Below are positions 11,316-23,451 of a stretch of 64,000 nt of DNA, in pieces. This stretch comes from Madurella fahalii (Eukaryota; Ascomycota; Sordariomycetes; Sordariales). A model generated the notes under the pieces. That model worked only from the letters and a program-made list of their open reading frames with translations. It was not told where the DNA came from and ran no database searches. How positions within the stretch are numbered: the first letter of the stretch is position 1; every line of letters begins with the position of its first letter. The position numbers were made by a program, and so were the translations under genes. The stretch spans positions 1,984,001 to 2,048,000 of the forward strand of contig CM056875.1 of NCBI GenBank assembly GCA_029876055.1, read 5' to 3'.

Positions 11316-13752
11316 GCCCACACCCCAGCTTTGCTTGTGCCCAGCATCGTTTGGACGAATGAGACGTCATGGACGGGCTTTTTCTCGGATACCCTCAGAG
11401 TAACCATCGGCAACCGATAGGCTTGCAATGAGCTGCAGCCCCCAGAGGCCACCGCCACGCATGGCGCTACCCGGTTAGGCTGGGCGCGGGATTGGGCTGG
11501 CTGGTTCTGTTGCATTTTGGTTATGTTCAAAGGGCAACACCTGACTTTGGTAACTTTTTGGCTATTTGGATGGGCTTGTGTTTTCTCGCTGTTGCTCGTT
11601 GGGTCGCGATAATGAGGTGTGTTGATTGCATTTACTTTCCGCTTCAAAACTCGTTGCCGAAGTCGCTGCATGCCAGATACTTTTGGACGAGTAGGTGATG
11701 AAGATAATACAAAGTCAGAACTCGGGATCTAGCCAGGTAAAATGGTGCCCTCGTCATATACCATCGTCCCATTGATCTATGTTGCGGGAAAACGAGACTG
11801 GTGAAGTCCCATATGGATTAATATGCGGGCTGAGATTGATGCCGGGTGTTGAGATGTCTTGGCGGCGAACCTCCCCTCCTGTGCGCCCGAGATCTGTCTT
11901 GTCCCGTGACACGGGCCGGGCTCGCACAACAGGAGCCGGTCAGCGAGCACTTGCGGAGAATATGTCTACGTCGTGCACTCGCGCATGTTTACTAGTATAC
12001 AGATGGTGGGGACAGAAGAATGGGGCCTGGACTGGCAAGGGCTTTACACCATGACTTTTGCTACAAAGGACAATCTCATCATCCCGATCGAAAACGTCGG
12101 ATGGCTGACAAACGGCGCCGAGCGGGTGGCACGTTCTCGATCGGCCTTTCAGGGGAACCGGGGGATGTGTGGAGTGCGTCCGCATCCGTCGTCATCATTC
12201 CCACCATTGACTGATGTTATCATTCCTGGGCCCAAACTAAACTCTGCATATGCCCGGGTGCTGGGTTGTGTAAGATTGTGAATCAGGCCCTAGCCGCATC
12301 AATATGCTACATCAGTTAGCAGATAAGGGAGAGCCGGGCGTGCGGTTCGCGATCAAAGCGGGAGTTCCGTTTTCGATCGAGTCGTCGCTGACGACGATAC
12401 ACTGTCACGTCCGGGGTAACGAATGTTTGAACCAAGAATTAGCGCGAAGTTGGGCGGCTACCTAGAGCTGTTTGCCGCGTCTGCCTCCTGCGACGACTTT
12501 GAGGCAGGGCCCGTAGGCATATTTAACGGTGCCTACATAACGTATTACTTTGGTGGTCGTGGAGCCGAGAGGAGTGAGCGTGTAACATTGTTTCGGACTC
12601 GCGCCACAAGCGGCTATGCTGGCTCAGGGCGGCCCAGCCTGGTTTGCACTCTTCTGGAAGCACGGAATGGCCTGGGCCATAAAGTCCCGACATGGCCCCA
12701 AGTGATATTGAAAGGGACAAGAACCGTGCCAACCCGTGTTGAAAGACGGCTTTTAAAAGTAAAAAGTACCCTGTGTAGACGGGGCGGCCTCGTCGCAGTT
12801 CGCGAAGCGCGCCGCGCAAATCCGGTCGAAGACCGCCGAAAGCTGCACAACCTGCCATGGAGAGTAGTTCATCAACAAATATATGCTTCGGTTCCCAAAC
12901 CATGCCCGCAACCAAACCCTGGGGGTGTGGGCAGCCCTCATTTGGATGCAATATGGACCGTTGTTGCGACCGTCGATGGACCATGACGGGTGGGAGGGGT
13001 CGGCTTACTTATGGTTGGCGAAGGGCATGTTATTTTACCTCCACTGCCGATGCAGACGGAAGCATAACGCTGCAGAAGCGCTGCAAGTGCTGCACTGACT
13101 GAGCCTCGCATCTGGATTGCCTAGACCCGTGCTGATTTTTGTCGACTGTAAGGTGTGGGTGTGTCATTTGGGAGGAGTAGGTGCTTGGCTCCCCCTGCCT
13201 GTCGGGCGCAGTTATTTTCCGATGACGAGACTGCCCGCACACCGCACTATCGAAACCCCCCAATTACGGGCCTCCACCTCATTCGGGGTGTAGTGTCTGG
13301 GGTTCCGTCGCAGTGATGGGTGGACGGGTGGATGTGGAGGCACGGGAGAGCATTGTGGGTCCTGTCGTCTTGGTGCTGAATGTGGGCGGGACGCATGGGA
13401 CGGGGGACCGCGCTGTGGAACCAGTCGATGGCCACAGACGCCTCGACCCACACGCTAAAACGAAATGGCGTAGCCGCTTGCTCCGGAAACACCCTCCCTG
13501 GAAAGAGGCTGGTTCTGCGGCCTGTAACGTACCATTTAGTACCTGTACAGTTGAGCCCTGCCAGCTTGTCAGCCACCCATCACCGCCGGGCTGAGATCCC
13601 CGTTTTGACGGCGGGAAGGACACGAATCGTTAGCTGCCAAAGGCCTCCCCCAGAAACCGGCCGCCGACGATACACGCTCGCAAGAAAACCCCCAGTACTT
13701 CCTTATCTGATATTAGCTGTGGTGGGGTCGAGTAAAGTAGGCAAGTATCCTC

Positions 13753-13775
13753 TTTTTTTTTTTTTTTTTTTTTTT
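13753..13775. repeat. T23 homopolymer
   Basis: A run of about 23 T in the far upstream region of ssn6, about 740 bp before its start codon. It may be a nucleosome-excluding tract. Confidence 0.85.
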
Positions 13776-14513
13776 CCGCAGCCGTTGGCCCGTTTTATGA
13801 GCGACGGTTCAGATTAATGTGCAACCACCGACAGATACCAGATTTGGCCTAGGGCTGTGCCAATTTAGCGCATGTGCTAGGTAGGTCGGTGCTCGGGATC
13901 CTGCTCAGAAGTATAGTGACTTTCCCACGACTTTGTCTCAATTCTTGGCTGCACTGCGAGACATGAACGGGAAGACAATTGCACAGATCCCTGTAAATGA
14001 TGGTGGGTAAGGTGTTCTATGTGCCTCACACGGCTGGTCTAAATGGACCTAGTCCGACTCGTCCCCATCCCGAGATTTCTCCCCCGGATGTCTTGCTCTC
14101 CTTTTTCCTTTTCCGCGTCCTCAACTACCGTCGACCTAGGCAGACGACGCTTGATCAGAACGCAAAGGACCGCAATCAAGCGGCCGGTATCCATATTTCA
14201 TCCTACCTCGCCTAACGTCTGACCTCGGGGTGTCATCCAACCTTTGCCCCAGCTTGTGTTGCCTGACCGACTTTGGTGAGGACGAGGTGTTGTTGGTGAA
14301 TCGCGCCCACCACTTGATCCGTGTCAACGCTTTGCTCTTCTGCGCAATCATCACCTGGTACTGCTTTCCATTTCCCTGTTCCTTCCCTCCCCGGAAGCCT
14401 AGGCTACAAATCTGCCGCCGTTTTGCGCTGGAAGCTGGGTACCGATAGCACCCGCCGACGTCGGTCTCTTTCTGCAGTCTTGAGACTGGGATGATTGTCT
14501 GGTAACACGAACC

Positions 14514-17500
14514 ATGGCGACAATCATGGCGAACCATCACCCATCACCTCCGATGCAGAGGCAAATGCATCATGGGCCTCCGGGTCCGGCGCGACCGCCT
14601 GTTCCGCCTCAGTCGCTTGCAGCAGCGCGTCAGACCCTCATGCAAATGAACGAGGCGGTCTGGATCAATATAGGTAAACTGCGCTCTCTCAGACGCCCGC
14701 TACCCGCAGGTATGCGCTGTGGTAGACCGTGCTAACCTCGACGCAGGTGCCGTGGCGGAGCTGATGGGTAGTCCTGACGATGCGATGGCCGCCTACGAGC
14801 ACGCCCTCAGGGCGAACCCCAATTCTATCCCAGCTCTGAATGCCATGAGCTTGGTTCTGAGGAACCGCGAAGATTTCCCCAAGGCGGCCGAGTATTTGAA
14901 TGCGATTCTTAAGCTGGATGACAGAAACGGAGAGGCGTGGGGCAGTCTCGGTGCGTGTACACGCAGCCACTTGCTGCAGATTTGGATGCTGACGTTGCGG
15001 TTTAGGACACTGTTATCTCATGATGGACGACCTGCAAGAAGCATACAATGCATACCAGTCGGCCTTGCTCAACCTCCCGGACCCCAAGGTTGGTTGTCGT
15101 TCTCCTGGTCTGTGGCTAAGATTGCTTAACAACAATGACAGGAACCTCGACTCTGGTACGGCATTGGAATCCTTTACGACCGGTACGGCTCTCTAGACCT
15201 TGCCGAGGATGCGTTTGCCCAGGTTATGCGAATGCAACCAGACTTCGACAAGGCGCACGAGATATACTTCCGGCTTGGCATTATCTATAAGCAGCAGCAG
15301 AAGTATAGCCAATCTCTTGAGGTGCGTCGCCGACTATCATAATCTCTAGTGTAGAAACTTATCCCCCCGTCTAGTGCTTCAAGTACATTGTCAACTCCCC
15401 TCCCACTCCGCTCACGGAGGAGGACATTTGGTTCCAAATTGGCCACGTCCACGAGCAACAAAAGGATGTAAGTAAGGTCATGACCTTGTGTTGCCGTCAT
15501 GATACTTATCTCGGTTACAGTTCGAGAGTGCAAAGGCCGCATACCACCGCGTCCTTGACCGCGACCCCAACCACGCCAAGGTGCTCCAGCAGCTTGGCTG
15601 GTTGCATCATACTCAGAATCAGAACTATGCGAGCCAAGAAAGAGCGATCGACTATCTGGAGAAGTCTGTAGCAGCTGGTGCGTCGTAACCATTGGGGAGC
15701 CTAGAGCTCCGATATTCTTTGGACAACACAACCTCCTAACGCGTGGCAGACAACTCGGACGCGCAAAGTTGGTACCTGCTGGGGCGCTGCTACATGCAAA
15801 TGCAGAAGTACCCCAAGGCATACGAAGCATACCAGCAAGCGGTGTACCGCGATGGCCGCAATCCTACCTTCTGGTGCTCGATAGGCGTACTCTACTACCA
15901 GATCAACCAGTACCGCGACGCGCTGGATGCGTACTCGCGAGCTATCCGCCTCAATCCGTACATCTCAGAGGTGTGGTATGACCTTGGCACTCTGGTGAGT
16001 TCTCCACGCTTAGCTTTGCTCACATTCCAGCGGATCGGACGCTGACTGCAAACCTCCTTAGTATGAGTCATGTAACAACCAGATTGCGGATGCGCTGGAC
16101 GCATACCAGCGTGCCGCCCAGTTGGACCCCACGAACCCTCACATTAAGACCCGGCTGCAGCTGTTGCGAAATGGACAGGCGAATGGCGCCCCGCCGGGAC
16201 AGGCGCCGGTGCCAACAGACGTTCACCCTCAAGCGTACCAGGCTGCCGGCGCGGTTGGCCCTCCGGGTCCGCAATGGGCTGGCTCCGGGTCCGCACCGCC
16301 GCCGCAGCCGCCGCAGCCGCCGCAAGCGATGCTCAACGGCAGCGCTCCAGGCCCTGGTCCGAGTTCTTGGGGAGGTAGGATCTCCGACATTAACCCCCCT
16401 CCGCAACCTCCAAACCCTTATGCCACAGAGCGTGAGCCCTTTCGTGGCCCAGCTCCCCCCGGTCAGCGACAGCCTAGTCCCCAACCGGAACAGCAGATGA
16501 GGCCATACCAGGAGGCCAACAGGGTGCCAGAACAACTCCGGCGCGGACCATCTCCCCCGCCTCCTGCGCACTACGCTGCGCCGCCGCCGCCGCCGCCTCC
16601 TCAGCAAGCGCAGCAGCCTCCCCAAGTGTCCCAGCCGCCTCCCCGGATCAGGAATCCCAACTACGGAGGTCACACGCCTGCCCCCGTGATGCAGCCAGCC
16701 TCGGCCGCCGGTCCGAGTGGAAGTGCTTCGAACCCGCTGATGCCGTACCGCACGAACAGCCCCAGGAACGACGGCAGGCCTCCTATGCACGATAATCGTA
16801 TGCCGTCGCCTAAGTCGGCCTATCCTCAGCATCAGCCTCCGTATCCCCCCACCCTGACCCAACTGGTCCGAACGGCGCTGAGGCTGGGGTCCCTCTTCCT
16901 CCCCAGCCAGGAATGCCTGCCGACGCCGCGCTCCATCGGGAGCATGACGCGCGTCCGCCCTCCGTCGGCCCAAAGAGGATGCGTGAGTGGGAAGATGAGC
17001 GGGATACGAAGAAACCTACAACCGAGGAAACGCGGGCGCGCATGGACGACATCCGACATCGCCGTCCGTCCACGCCTCCCCGCCTCGAGCCTTATCGTCG
17101 GAACTCGTCCGAAGCTCGGCGGTTTGATGAACGGCGCATGGAGGATCCGCGACGGGTTGAGGAGCAGCGCCGCGCTGAGGAGATGCGTCGTGCCGACGAG
17201 CAGCGCCATGGTAATGAGGGTTATCATCCCTCCGAGGCAGCCCACCACCCGCAGTCGCACTCGGTGCCTGCTCACTTACCGCCAATGCAGCAGGGCCCCT
17301 CCCCGATGCAGGGTCTCATGCATGAAGGCCCCGGATCTCAAGCCGGCCCTGTTCCCAAAGAGTACCAGTCGGGGCCGGAGGAGAGACGGATGGAGCATCC
17401 TCCCGCCGCCCATCCTGCCATTATCAGCGAGCCTGAGCGGGCTGCCCGGGCAATGGAGGTCGATGAAGACTATGACGACAGCGGCGAAGAAGATAAGAAG

Positions 17501-17623
17501 GTGGCCATCGTTTCGGGATCGGCATCAGGCCCTGGTTCCGCTGCGACAACCGAGATGAAGAATGGAACACCCACCAGCGCCGGTATTAACGGCATCATGG
17601 GCCAAAAGGTGGACAGTAACTAG
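14514..17623 (+). CDS. ssn6: Ssn6/Cyc8 TPR transcriptional corepressor, with an apparent 1-bp frameshift
   Basis: Exons: 14514-14673, 14747-14950, 15006-15088, 15142-15321, 15375-15467, 15521-15677, 15750-15994, 16062-17623. Coding phases close through exon 8's first part. Tandem TPRs fill exons 2-8, for example AVAELMGSPDDAMAAYEHAL, DNSDAQSWYLLGRCYMQMQK, NPTFWCSIGVLYYQINQY and ISEVWYDLGTLYESCNNQ. A long Pro/Gln-rich low-complexity tail follows, and the conserved acidic end carries MEVDEDYDDSGEEDKK. Ssn6 partners with the WD40 protein Tup1/RcoA to repress many genes. The frame used up to the C6 run at 16845-16850 must change by one base to reach the C-terminal frame (VPLPPQPGMPADAA, then RMREWEDERDTKK) that ends at 17623. 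No GT-AG intron I could find repairs it. With one extra C the protein would be about 894 residues. Confidence 0.92.
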
Positions 17624-17806
17624 GCGCTCTTCTTTTAGGCCGCCATTTGAGACGGTGTAATCCATTCCCGTCTTTTTGGGCACTTGCAGTGCTGGCTATC
17701 CTTACAACTTTGGCTGATATATCAGCGCCTGCTCACGCAGATCCTTACCTCCGAGCCTCAGCGTCATGTTGCCACTGGGTTCGCTCGTATCCGTTTCTCT
17801 CTCTCA

Positions 17807-17837
<31 letters not shown>

Positions 17838-18609
17838 TCTTTCTCTCCATCTTTTTGTTTCTGTGTTTGAAGCGAAGCGTGGCGGGGGAGGGATGTTGGT
17901 AGCCTGCGCATGTCATCCTGACTTTGCTACCGGGGCGGCAGTGTACATGGGGTGGTCACATAAGTGAGATACCAGATATCGATTGCATGCATGCTCTAGA
18001 AAAGTCGCTTGTGTTTGACGTCGGCAAATGGGAGGTTTCTAGGGTCTGAATTACTACTTTACCTTAGGTACATGGCGATCGTGGCTCTGCTATGATAAAT
18101 CATGAAGCCCAACTGCCTCTTAGGGATCAGATGAAGTTTTGGTTCTCAAGTGACTTGCCGCACCCTTCTGATCTTAGTCTCCTCTTGCTTCCAGTCAATA
18201 CCTACGCCTGCATATGCCAAGTAGTAACAACACCCCAGCAATCGAATCCATTCGCATCCGAGTAGGACCGTCGTCGCAGGGCGGTTGCGAGAATGCTTTG
18301 CTTGGTTGCACCCAGCAATTGATTAATCACGTGACTCAGAGAGCTCAGTGGGCCATTGTTCCATTAGCTAGTAATAAGTATCCTTGCTAACCGCACTCGG
18401 GCTGGCAGCATGTCAATTACCCTGACACACTTGGTGGCTCAAAAGCACTGACCACGAAGTAGGGCTCCGCTGCAATTGGTCCGGGCGCTGAGCTCCATCT
18501 CACACAAAATTTCAGAAACTCCAAATTCCCTAGAGCTTTTTTCCCTTTGCGACTGGACCTGGGGGACTTTTCCAATACACATCACGCCAATTCGCGGACA
18601 TCAGTAACT
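17624..18609. other. Spacer between ssn6 and rpl3
   Basis: This holds the ssn6 3' region with a CT microsatellite, and the rpl3 promoter. No gene is seen. The palindromic string ACCTTAGGT occurs at about 18061-18069. Confidence 0.5.
17795..17848 (+). repeat. Imperfect CT dinucleotide microsatellite
   Basis: About 54 bp of CT repeats broken by single A, G and T substitutions, about 170 bp after the ssn6 stop. It probably lies in the 3' untranslated region or just beyond. Confidence 0.9.
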
Positions 18610-20210
18610 ATGTCTCACCGGAGTGAGTAGCTGCCCATTTCTCCCATCTGTCAATTTAATCGAGTTCGACAACTTCAGCGGCACCCGGCTGTGCACGAAA
18701 AGCTCGACCGCGATCGGGTTTACGACCTTCGAGCAGGGGCCTGTTTTTTTTGAGCAACTGAATACTGACGGATCGCAGAGTACGAAGCGCCCCGCCATGG
18801 CTCTCTGGCGTACCTGCCGCGAAAGCGCGCTGCCCGCCACAGGGGCAAGGTCAAGTCGTAAGTGGTGGCGTTTTTGTTGCCCTCCGTTGTCTAGGTTGTT
18901 GGATTGGCATTCAAAAGAGACCGAGCGCTGACTGCAATGTGATGGCAGCTTCCCGAAGGATGACCCCAAGAAGCCCGTTCACCTGACCGCTGCCATGGGT
19001 TACAAGGCTGGCATGACCACGATCGTCCGCGACCTCGACCGTCCGGGTGCGAAGGCGAACAAGAAGGAAGTCGTGGAGGCTGTGACAATCATTGATACCC
19101 CACCTGTACGCGCAACTCAGCCCGCTTGGCTCTTATTGTGTCAATGGCTAACATCTTTCATAGATGATAGTTGTGGGTCTGGTTGGAGTAAGTCATTGCT
19201 GTCCGGCCGAGGATGAAGACGGAGCCAATTTCCTAACACCACACAGTACATCGAGACTCCCCGTGGCCTGCGCTCCCTGACCACCGTCTGGGCGGAGCAT
19301 TTGAGCGACGAGGTCAAGCGCCGCTTCTACAAGAACTGGTACAAGAGCAAGAAGAAGGCATTTACTAAGTACGCCAAGAAGCACTCGGAGAACAACGGTG
19401 CCTCCATCACTCGCGAGCTCGAGCGCATTAAGAAGTACTGCACCGTTGTCCGTGTCCTGGCGCACACCCAGATCCGGAAGACGCCTCTGAAGCAGAAGAA
19501 GGCCCATCTCATGGAGATCCAGATCAACGGCGGCTCCGTTGCTGACAAGGTCGCGTTCGGCCACGGCCTCTTCGAGAAGCCCGTCTCGATTGACACCATC
19601 TTCGAGAAGGACGAGATGATCGATGTTATCGCCGTCACCAAGGGTCACGGTTACGCCGGCGTCACCGCCAGGTGGGGCACCAAGAAGCTGCCGCGCAAGA
19701 CTCACAAGGGTCTCCGCAAGGTTGCTTGTATCGGTGCCTGGCATCCGTCACACGTCCAGTGGACTGTTGCCCGTGCTGGTCAAATGGGTTACCACCACCG
19801 TACCTCGGTTAACCACAAGATCTACCGCATCGGCAGCGGCGAGGCTGATGACAACGCCGCCACTGAGGTCGACGTCACCAAGAAGAAGATTACTCCGTAA
19901 GTTACTGGCGTATGGATTTATTTATCCAGGTCAAGTCAGCTAACCAAATTCCAGCATGGGTGGCTTCGTCCGCTACGGCGAGGTCAACAACGACTTCGTC
20001 ATGGTCAAGGGCTCCGTTCCCGGTGTCAAGAAGCGGGTCATGACTCTCCGCAAGTCCATGTTCACGCACACTTCGAGGAAGGCTCTGGAGAAGGTCGAGC
20101 TCAAATGGATCGACACGTCGTCCGAGTTCGGTCACGGTGCTTTCCAGACCCCGGCGGAGAAGAAGCAGTACCAGGGTACGCTCAAGAAGGATCTGGCCGC
20201 CAGCTCATAA
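18610..20210 (+). CDS. rpl3: 60S ribosomal protein uL3 (RPL3)
   Basis: Six exons: 18610-18622, 18779-18857, 18949-19105, 19164-19187, 19247-19896, 19955-20210, giving 392 residues, the usual length. The start MSHRKYEAPRHGSLAYLPRK is the canonical uL3 N-terminus (initiator Met removed so Ser follows), split after 13 nt by a 156-bp intron. Exon 4 is only 24 nt (MIVVGLVG). The conserved central region carries GYAGVTARWGTKKLPRKTHK and the tryptophan-finger and histidine neighbourhood CIGAWHPSHV that reaches toward the peptidyl transferase centre. The end is GTLKKDLAASS. uL3 assembles early into the large subunit. The 13-nt first exon and multiple 5' introns are typical of fungal ribosomal protein genes. 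I looked for C/D-box snoRNA motifs in introns 1 and 2 and saw none. Confidence 0.98.
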
Positions 20211-20985
20211 GGCGGGGCCAGTTCTTTGCTTTTTTTTCTCGTTGTTTACAATGGCATTGGTGTCACGGTTCTCGTTGCTTTGGGTCGGGACACGGAATTC
20301 TACCTAGCATTTTCAGCTTAGTAAAGGCTGCATGAAGAGGAATGGGAAAATGAGCCAATTGCCATTGACTACTGCTACAAATGTGATGTTCTGCGTGCTT
20401 GACTTTGCTCCCATGAGTAGCATTGCTGTCGTCGGTTTTCTTGTAGAATTGTGGATACCTCTCGGCTGGTGGATGATGGGACACCGAATGAATGGCTGTT
20501 TGCCCCGCCCGAAGCTAGCCGCCGCTCACGGCAGAACAGGCTGGTTACATCATCAAGTTGCCCAACCTGTCCCGCTCCCTTGGGGCTCTTTCACCATGTT
20601 TGCGTCCCTCCACGGTGGTTCCTCCCAAGCGTTATTATTCAGACCCTATCGGCACCAGCCAGTCGTGAATTTCCGCCACACATACATCCTCATCCTGAGT
20701 GGTCTGATCAGCAGAAGCTCCTCCTACTCAGCCTCAAGTCAGTACAGACGCAACGCGACCCGACGTGCGCATCAACAGCCTCCCTCCCTCGTCGTTCGAC
20801 AGGGGGTACAATCGCGCCATCAAACCCTACGAATCCCCTACGACAAACAAACAGGTACTGGTGCTCCGGCAACATCAGCACTACAGTCATTGTCCGCCTT
20901 GACATCCATACTATCGCCAGCCGCCAGCCGCGCGTTTACCACGTCTTGCCCGCAGGCCACGAGGAGGAGAGACGCAGAAGAAGAT
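20211..20985. other. Spacer after rpl3; possible upstream coding sequence of the next gene
   Basis: This is the rpl3 3' region and the leader of the gene starting near 20986. The reading frame of that gene is open back to 20332 and contains SRAFTTS shortly before the chosen start. That string resembles a fungal mitochondrial presequence cleavage region, so part of this stretch may be coding, perhaps with an unrecognised intron. Confidence 0.45.
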
Positions 20986-21617
20986 ATGGCGTCGGACGAG
21001 GATTACATGGCCTTCCTGAACAAGGCGAACCAGGACCCTTCGGAGGGGGTCCCCCTCTCGACGACCGCAAAGGGACAGGAGCAGCAGGGGAGGATGGCGC
21101 TGAGGGCTACGCAGCCGGGCGTCGAGGTCCCTGCGACGCTGGCCAGGCTGGTCGCGAAGGGCGACGCGTTTTATGTGAGCGATGCGGACGAGCCGTTTGA
21201 GGCGGTCGCGCTGGGATGGGATGAGACGGGGAAGGGGCTGCCTGATGAGGGTAGGTTTTTACTTTTTTCTTCTTCTTTTACTCTATTGACCTTTTTTTTT
21301 TTTTCCCTCTTACTTTTAAAAAGAAAGGGGTGGTGGCTAACGTTCATGGAATGGGAACAGAGGAGTTTGCTGGGCTGATTCAGCATTGGGATCCGAAGAA
21401 TGCAGATGTGGGGATTATGGATCCGGTAGATTGGGATCCGAATGGGCAGTACGGGGAGGTTATTGACGCTGTGAGGGAGGCCGGGCAGGGGAATGATGTG
21501 AGGGTTTATAGGCTTGCCTTGGGAGGGGTTAGGGCCGAGTATTGGGTTCTCACGACGGAAGGGAAGGGTAAGGAGGCGAAGCTAGTTGGGGTCAGAGCTC
21601 TGGCGGTGGAGAGTTGA
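20986..21617 (+). CDS. Conserved-looking fungal protein of unknown function, possibly mitochondrial
   Basis: Two exons, 20986-21250 and 21361-21617, give 173 residues from the ATG MASDEDYMAFLNKANQD. The 110-bp intron has a GTAGGT donor, a T-rich body, a GCTAAC branch and an AACAG acceptor; spliced coding reads PDEEEFAGLIQHWDP. The C-terminal half alternates hydrophobic and charged segments (VDWDPNGQYGEVIDAVREAG, VRVYRLALGG, AEYWVLTTEG), suggesting a small alpha/beta fold. The frame is open upstream to 20332 and includes SRAFTTSCPQATRRR just before this start, which looks like the end of a mitochondrial targeting peptide; the true start may therefore be upstream. I do not recognise a named domain and assign no function. 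Confidence 0.7.
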
Positions 21618-22689
21618 GAGTCTTGTTGAGGCTTTGCTTCGTACAAGAGGTTCCCTTGGGAGTGCGTTTTGTGAGAGATGGGGGTGTGTTGATTAGGATA
21701 TTCGTCCTCATTTCTCTGGTCCCCCCCCCCCAGCTGTCTGCTCATTCAGACATCTGGGGCAAAACCTGTTAATGGTGTGCTGGGTAGACGCCATCCCCAG
21801 GTCCGCATGCAGGATACAAGTCTGGACGACAACCACGTCACATGCAAGAATCCACAGCGCTAGTGGAGAATGAAGGTTCATCACGCACGATATGGAATAG
21901 GCTTGTCACATCACAGTAGCCGCACAGGATCCACGTCCGCTGCATGGGTTCCGGAATCCCCTCCTGCAGTAGCTCTCGTGATACACCGAAAAGGACCATA
22001 GTGGTCGTTAGCACGGTCTACTCTACCATGTCTCCAATGGTCTAGACACCTTCGTGTAGTGATCGGCAAGTTTCCGATGCGGAGACCCGTCTTATTGTGT
22101 ACGCCGAAGTAAGCCCCGCTTTGGTATTGAACAAAGAAAGGCAGGGTATTGTGAAATGTCTCAGCCTGGCTGCACAAGGTTGCGATTCGAGTCCTTGGTC
22201 GAGAAAGACGCTTGGGCCATGGGAACTCTACATGCTCTAATCAGGTCTACGAGGGCACAGCCCTTTTCTTCTTCTTTTCCTTCTTGGATAGCTTAAAACA
22301 TTCCGACGGAGCATCTCGTCCAATTGCAGTATTGTTTGCGCCAAAGAACCTAAAGCTGCATGTACGCAGCACTGCACGGCTAGTGTAGCAGCTCTGCAAG
22401 TAAGACCCACCCTTTGGCGGTCAGGTTCCAACTGGGAAGGGCAGCACGAAGCCCAAGTGTGACGACCGGAGCTTAACACTCGGATGACCGAGGCAGAGTA
22501 ACGCTTTCCCAGAACACGAGAAAGTTGACGGGTTACCTCGCCGATTGTCGCTTGTGCCCCCAGACGACGTCATCCTTTCGTGCTTGGAACACGTGTGCAA
22601 TACCACTGCATTGTTTGGCGGACAAAGACCGAAACAGACGACAGGACTGTCTCAGATCCCCGGGACCTTCCTCCACCGCCGACTCCAGA
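21618..22689. other. Spacer, 1.07 kb
   Basis: No gene supported. It contains a C10 run at about 21720-21730. A string resembling a tRNA T-loop (GATTCGAGTCC, about 22183-22193) has no matching T-stem or acceptor, so I do not call a tRNA. Confidence 0.45.
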
Positions 22690-23451
22690 ATGTCGCTGCC
22701 TCCGAGCGGACCCCACGGTGGCCCCTTCGGATCGGCGATTGGTTTTACGGCCGGCCGGCACCAGATCTACCAGTCGTTCATGGGCCCGAGCTCGGCAGCC
22801 TCGTCATCCGTCATGAGCGAGAACTTCACGACGCAAATGAGGGACCGTCAGGCCCGTGGTAAAGACCCGTACCACTCCGGCGATGGCTCAGACGATGGGG
22901 ATTTGAGCGACCGGGAGTCCAGGCTGCGGCTGGGCCACAGCCGGTACGTGATGATTCCCTCTTCTCTCTTCCCTCCCCTTCGACATATCTCCCTCCGTCA
23001 GATCTTTTGGGGGATATTTCTGCCTTCATTCCCTTAGCCATGTTATCAATCCATGCTAACAGCCGCCTCCCCGCCGGAACCCAGCGTTGAGAAAGAGGAC
23101 TTTGCCAGAGCCGAACTTCGTCAGAAGGCCATCGCTTTTCTCGACAACCCCGAACTTCTCATGATGTATGCCTTGTCCACAGGAAAAGTGAGTTTTCCTT
23201 AGTTCTCCCAGCCAGTTGCCAGCAGACCCATCATACCAACATGCCATCATCATCATCATCAAAAGAGTATCCCAGGCGCTCGTCTCCACTGGACAAAAGT
23301 CCTATGCGGCTTCGACGACGACGAGCAGCAAGCGAACGCTAGCAAGCATTCTACTCCGTCCCACCCTCGGCAAGGAGACAACCAGCGCTACCACCGCCTA
23401 GCCGACAAGCGGGGAGGCCGAAGCGGCGGCCACCGATCCGGAACCAACTAG
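22690..23451 (+). CDS. Small fungal protein of unknown function
   Basis: Exons 22690-22943, 23085-23187 and 23266-23451 close to 180 residues. The start MSLPPSGPHGGPFGSAIGFT leads a Gly/Ser/Pro-rich N-terminal third. A charged segment follows (RQARGKDPYHSGDGSDDGDL), then the middle helix-like exon VEKEDFARAELRQKAIAFLD with NPELLMMYALSTGK. The last exon begins SIPGARLHWTKVLCGFDDDE and ends in a basic, disordered tail. The spliced junction ALSTGK/SIPGARL reads smoothly across exons 2 and 3, which supports the model. The last intron has (CAT)n repeats just before the AAAAG acceptor. I do not recognise a characterised family; it resembles uncharacterised fungal proteins. Confidence 0.7.

Larger units (their letters stand above)
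7349..14513. other. Gene-poor spacer, 7.1 kb
   Basis: No gene can be supported. Open frames up to 187 codons (for example 12423-12986 plus, 9168-9632 minus) lack recognisable domains and overlap equally long frames on the other strand. The region holds a G14 run at 7543-7556, T-runs at 11294-11315 and 13753-13775, and an A/G-rich stretch at 9920-9955. The last several hundred bases are the promoter and leader of ssn6; a CT-rich stretch just before 14514 suits a fungal core promoter. Confidence 0.45.

Noticed and set aside
12423..12986. Overlapping open frames of 187 (+) and 153 (-) codons in the large spacer
   Set aside because: No recognisable domain, both strands equally open and no splice-supported extension; probably chance in GC-rich DNA.
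11294..13775. Poly-T runs as the tail of a retroposon pair
   Set aside because: No open frame, target-site duplication or sequence similarity between the flanks of the two runs was apparent.
16068..16973. 301-codon Arg-rich open frame opposite ssn6
   Set aside because: It is antisense to the Pro-rich ssn6 tail; the Arg/Gly composition follows from Pro/Ala codons on the coding strand.
16851..17558. Continuation of the first ssn6 frame beyond the C-run
   Set aside because: Its translation is unrelated to Ssn6, while the offset frame has the conserved acidic tail.
18623..18950. snoRNA inside rpl3 introns 1 and 2
   Set aside because: Ribosomal protein introns often host snoRNAs, but no paired C box (RTGATGA) and D box (CTGA) was found.
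22140..22210. tRNA-like B-box string GATTCGAGTCC
   Set aside because: The flanking bases do not form a T-stem, and no A-box or acceptor stem is found.
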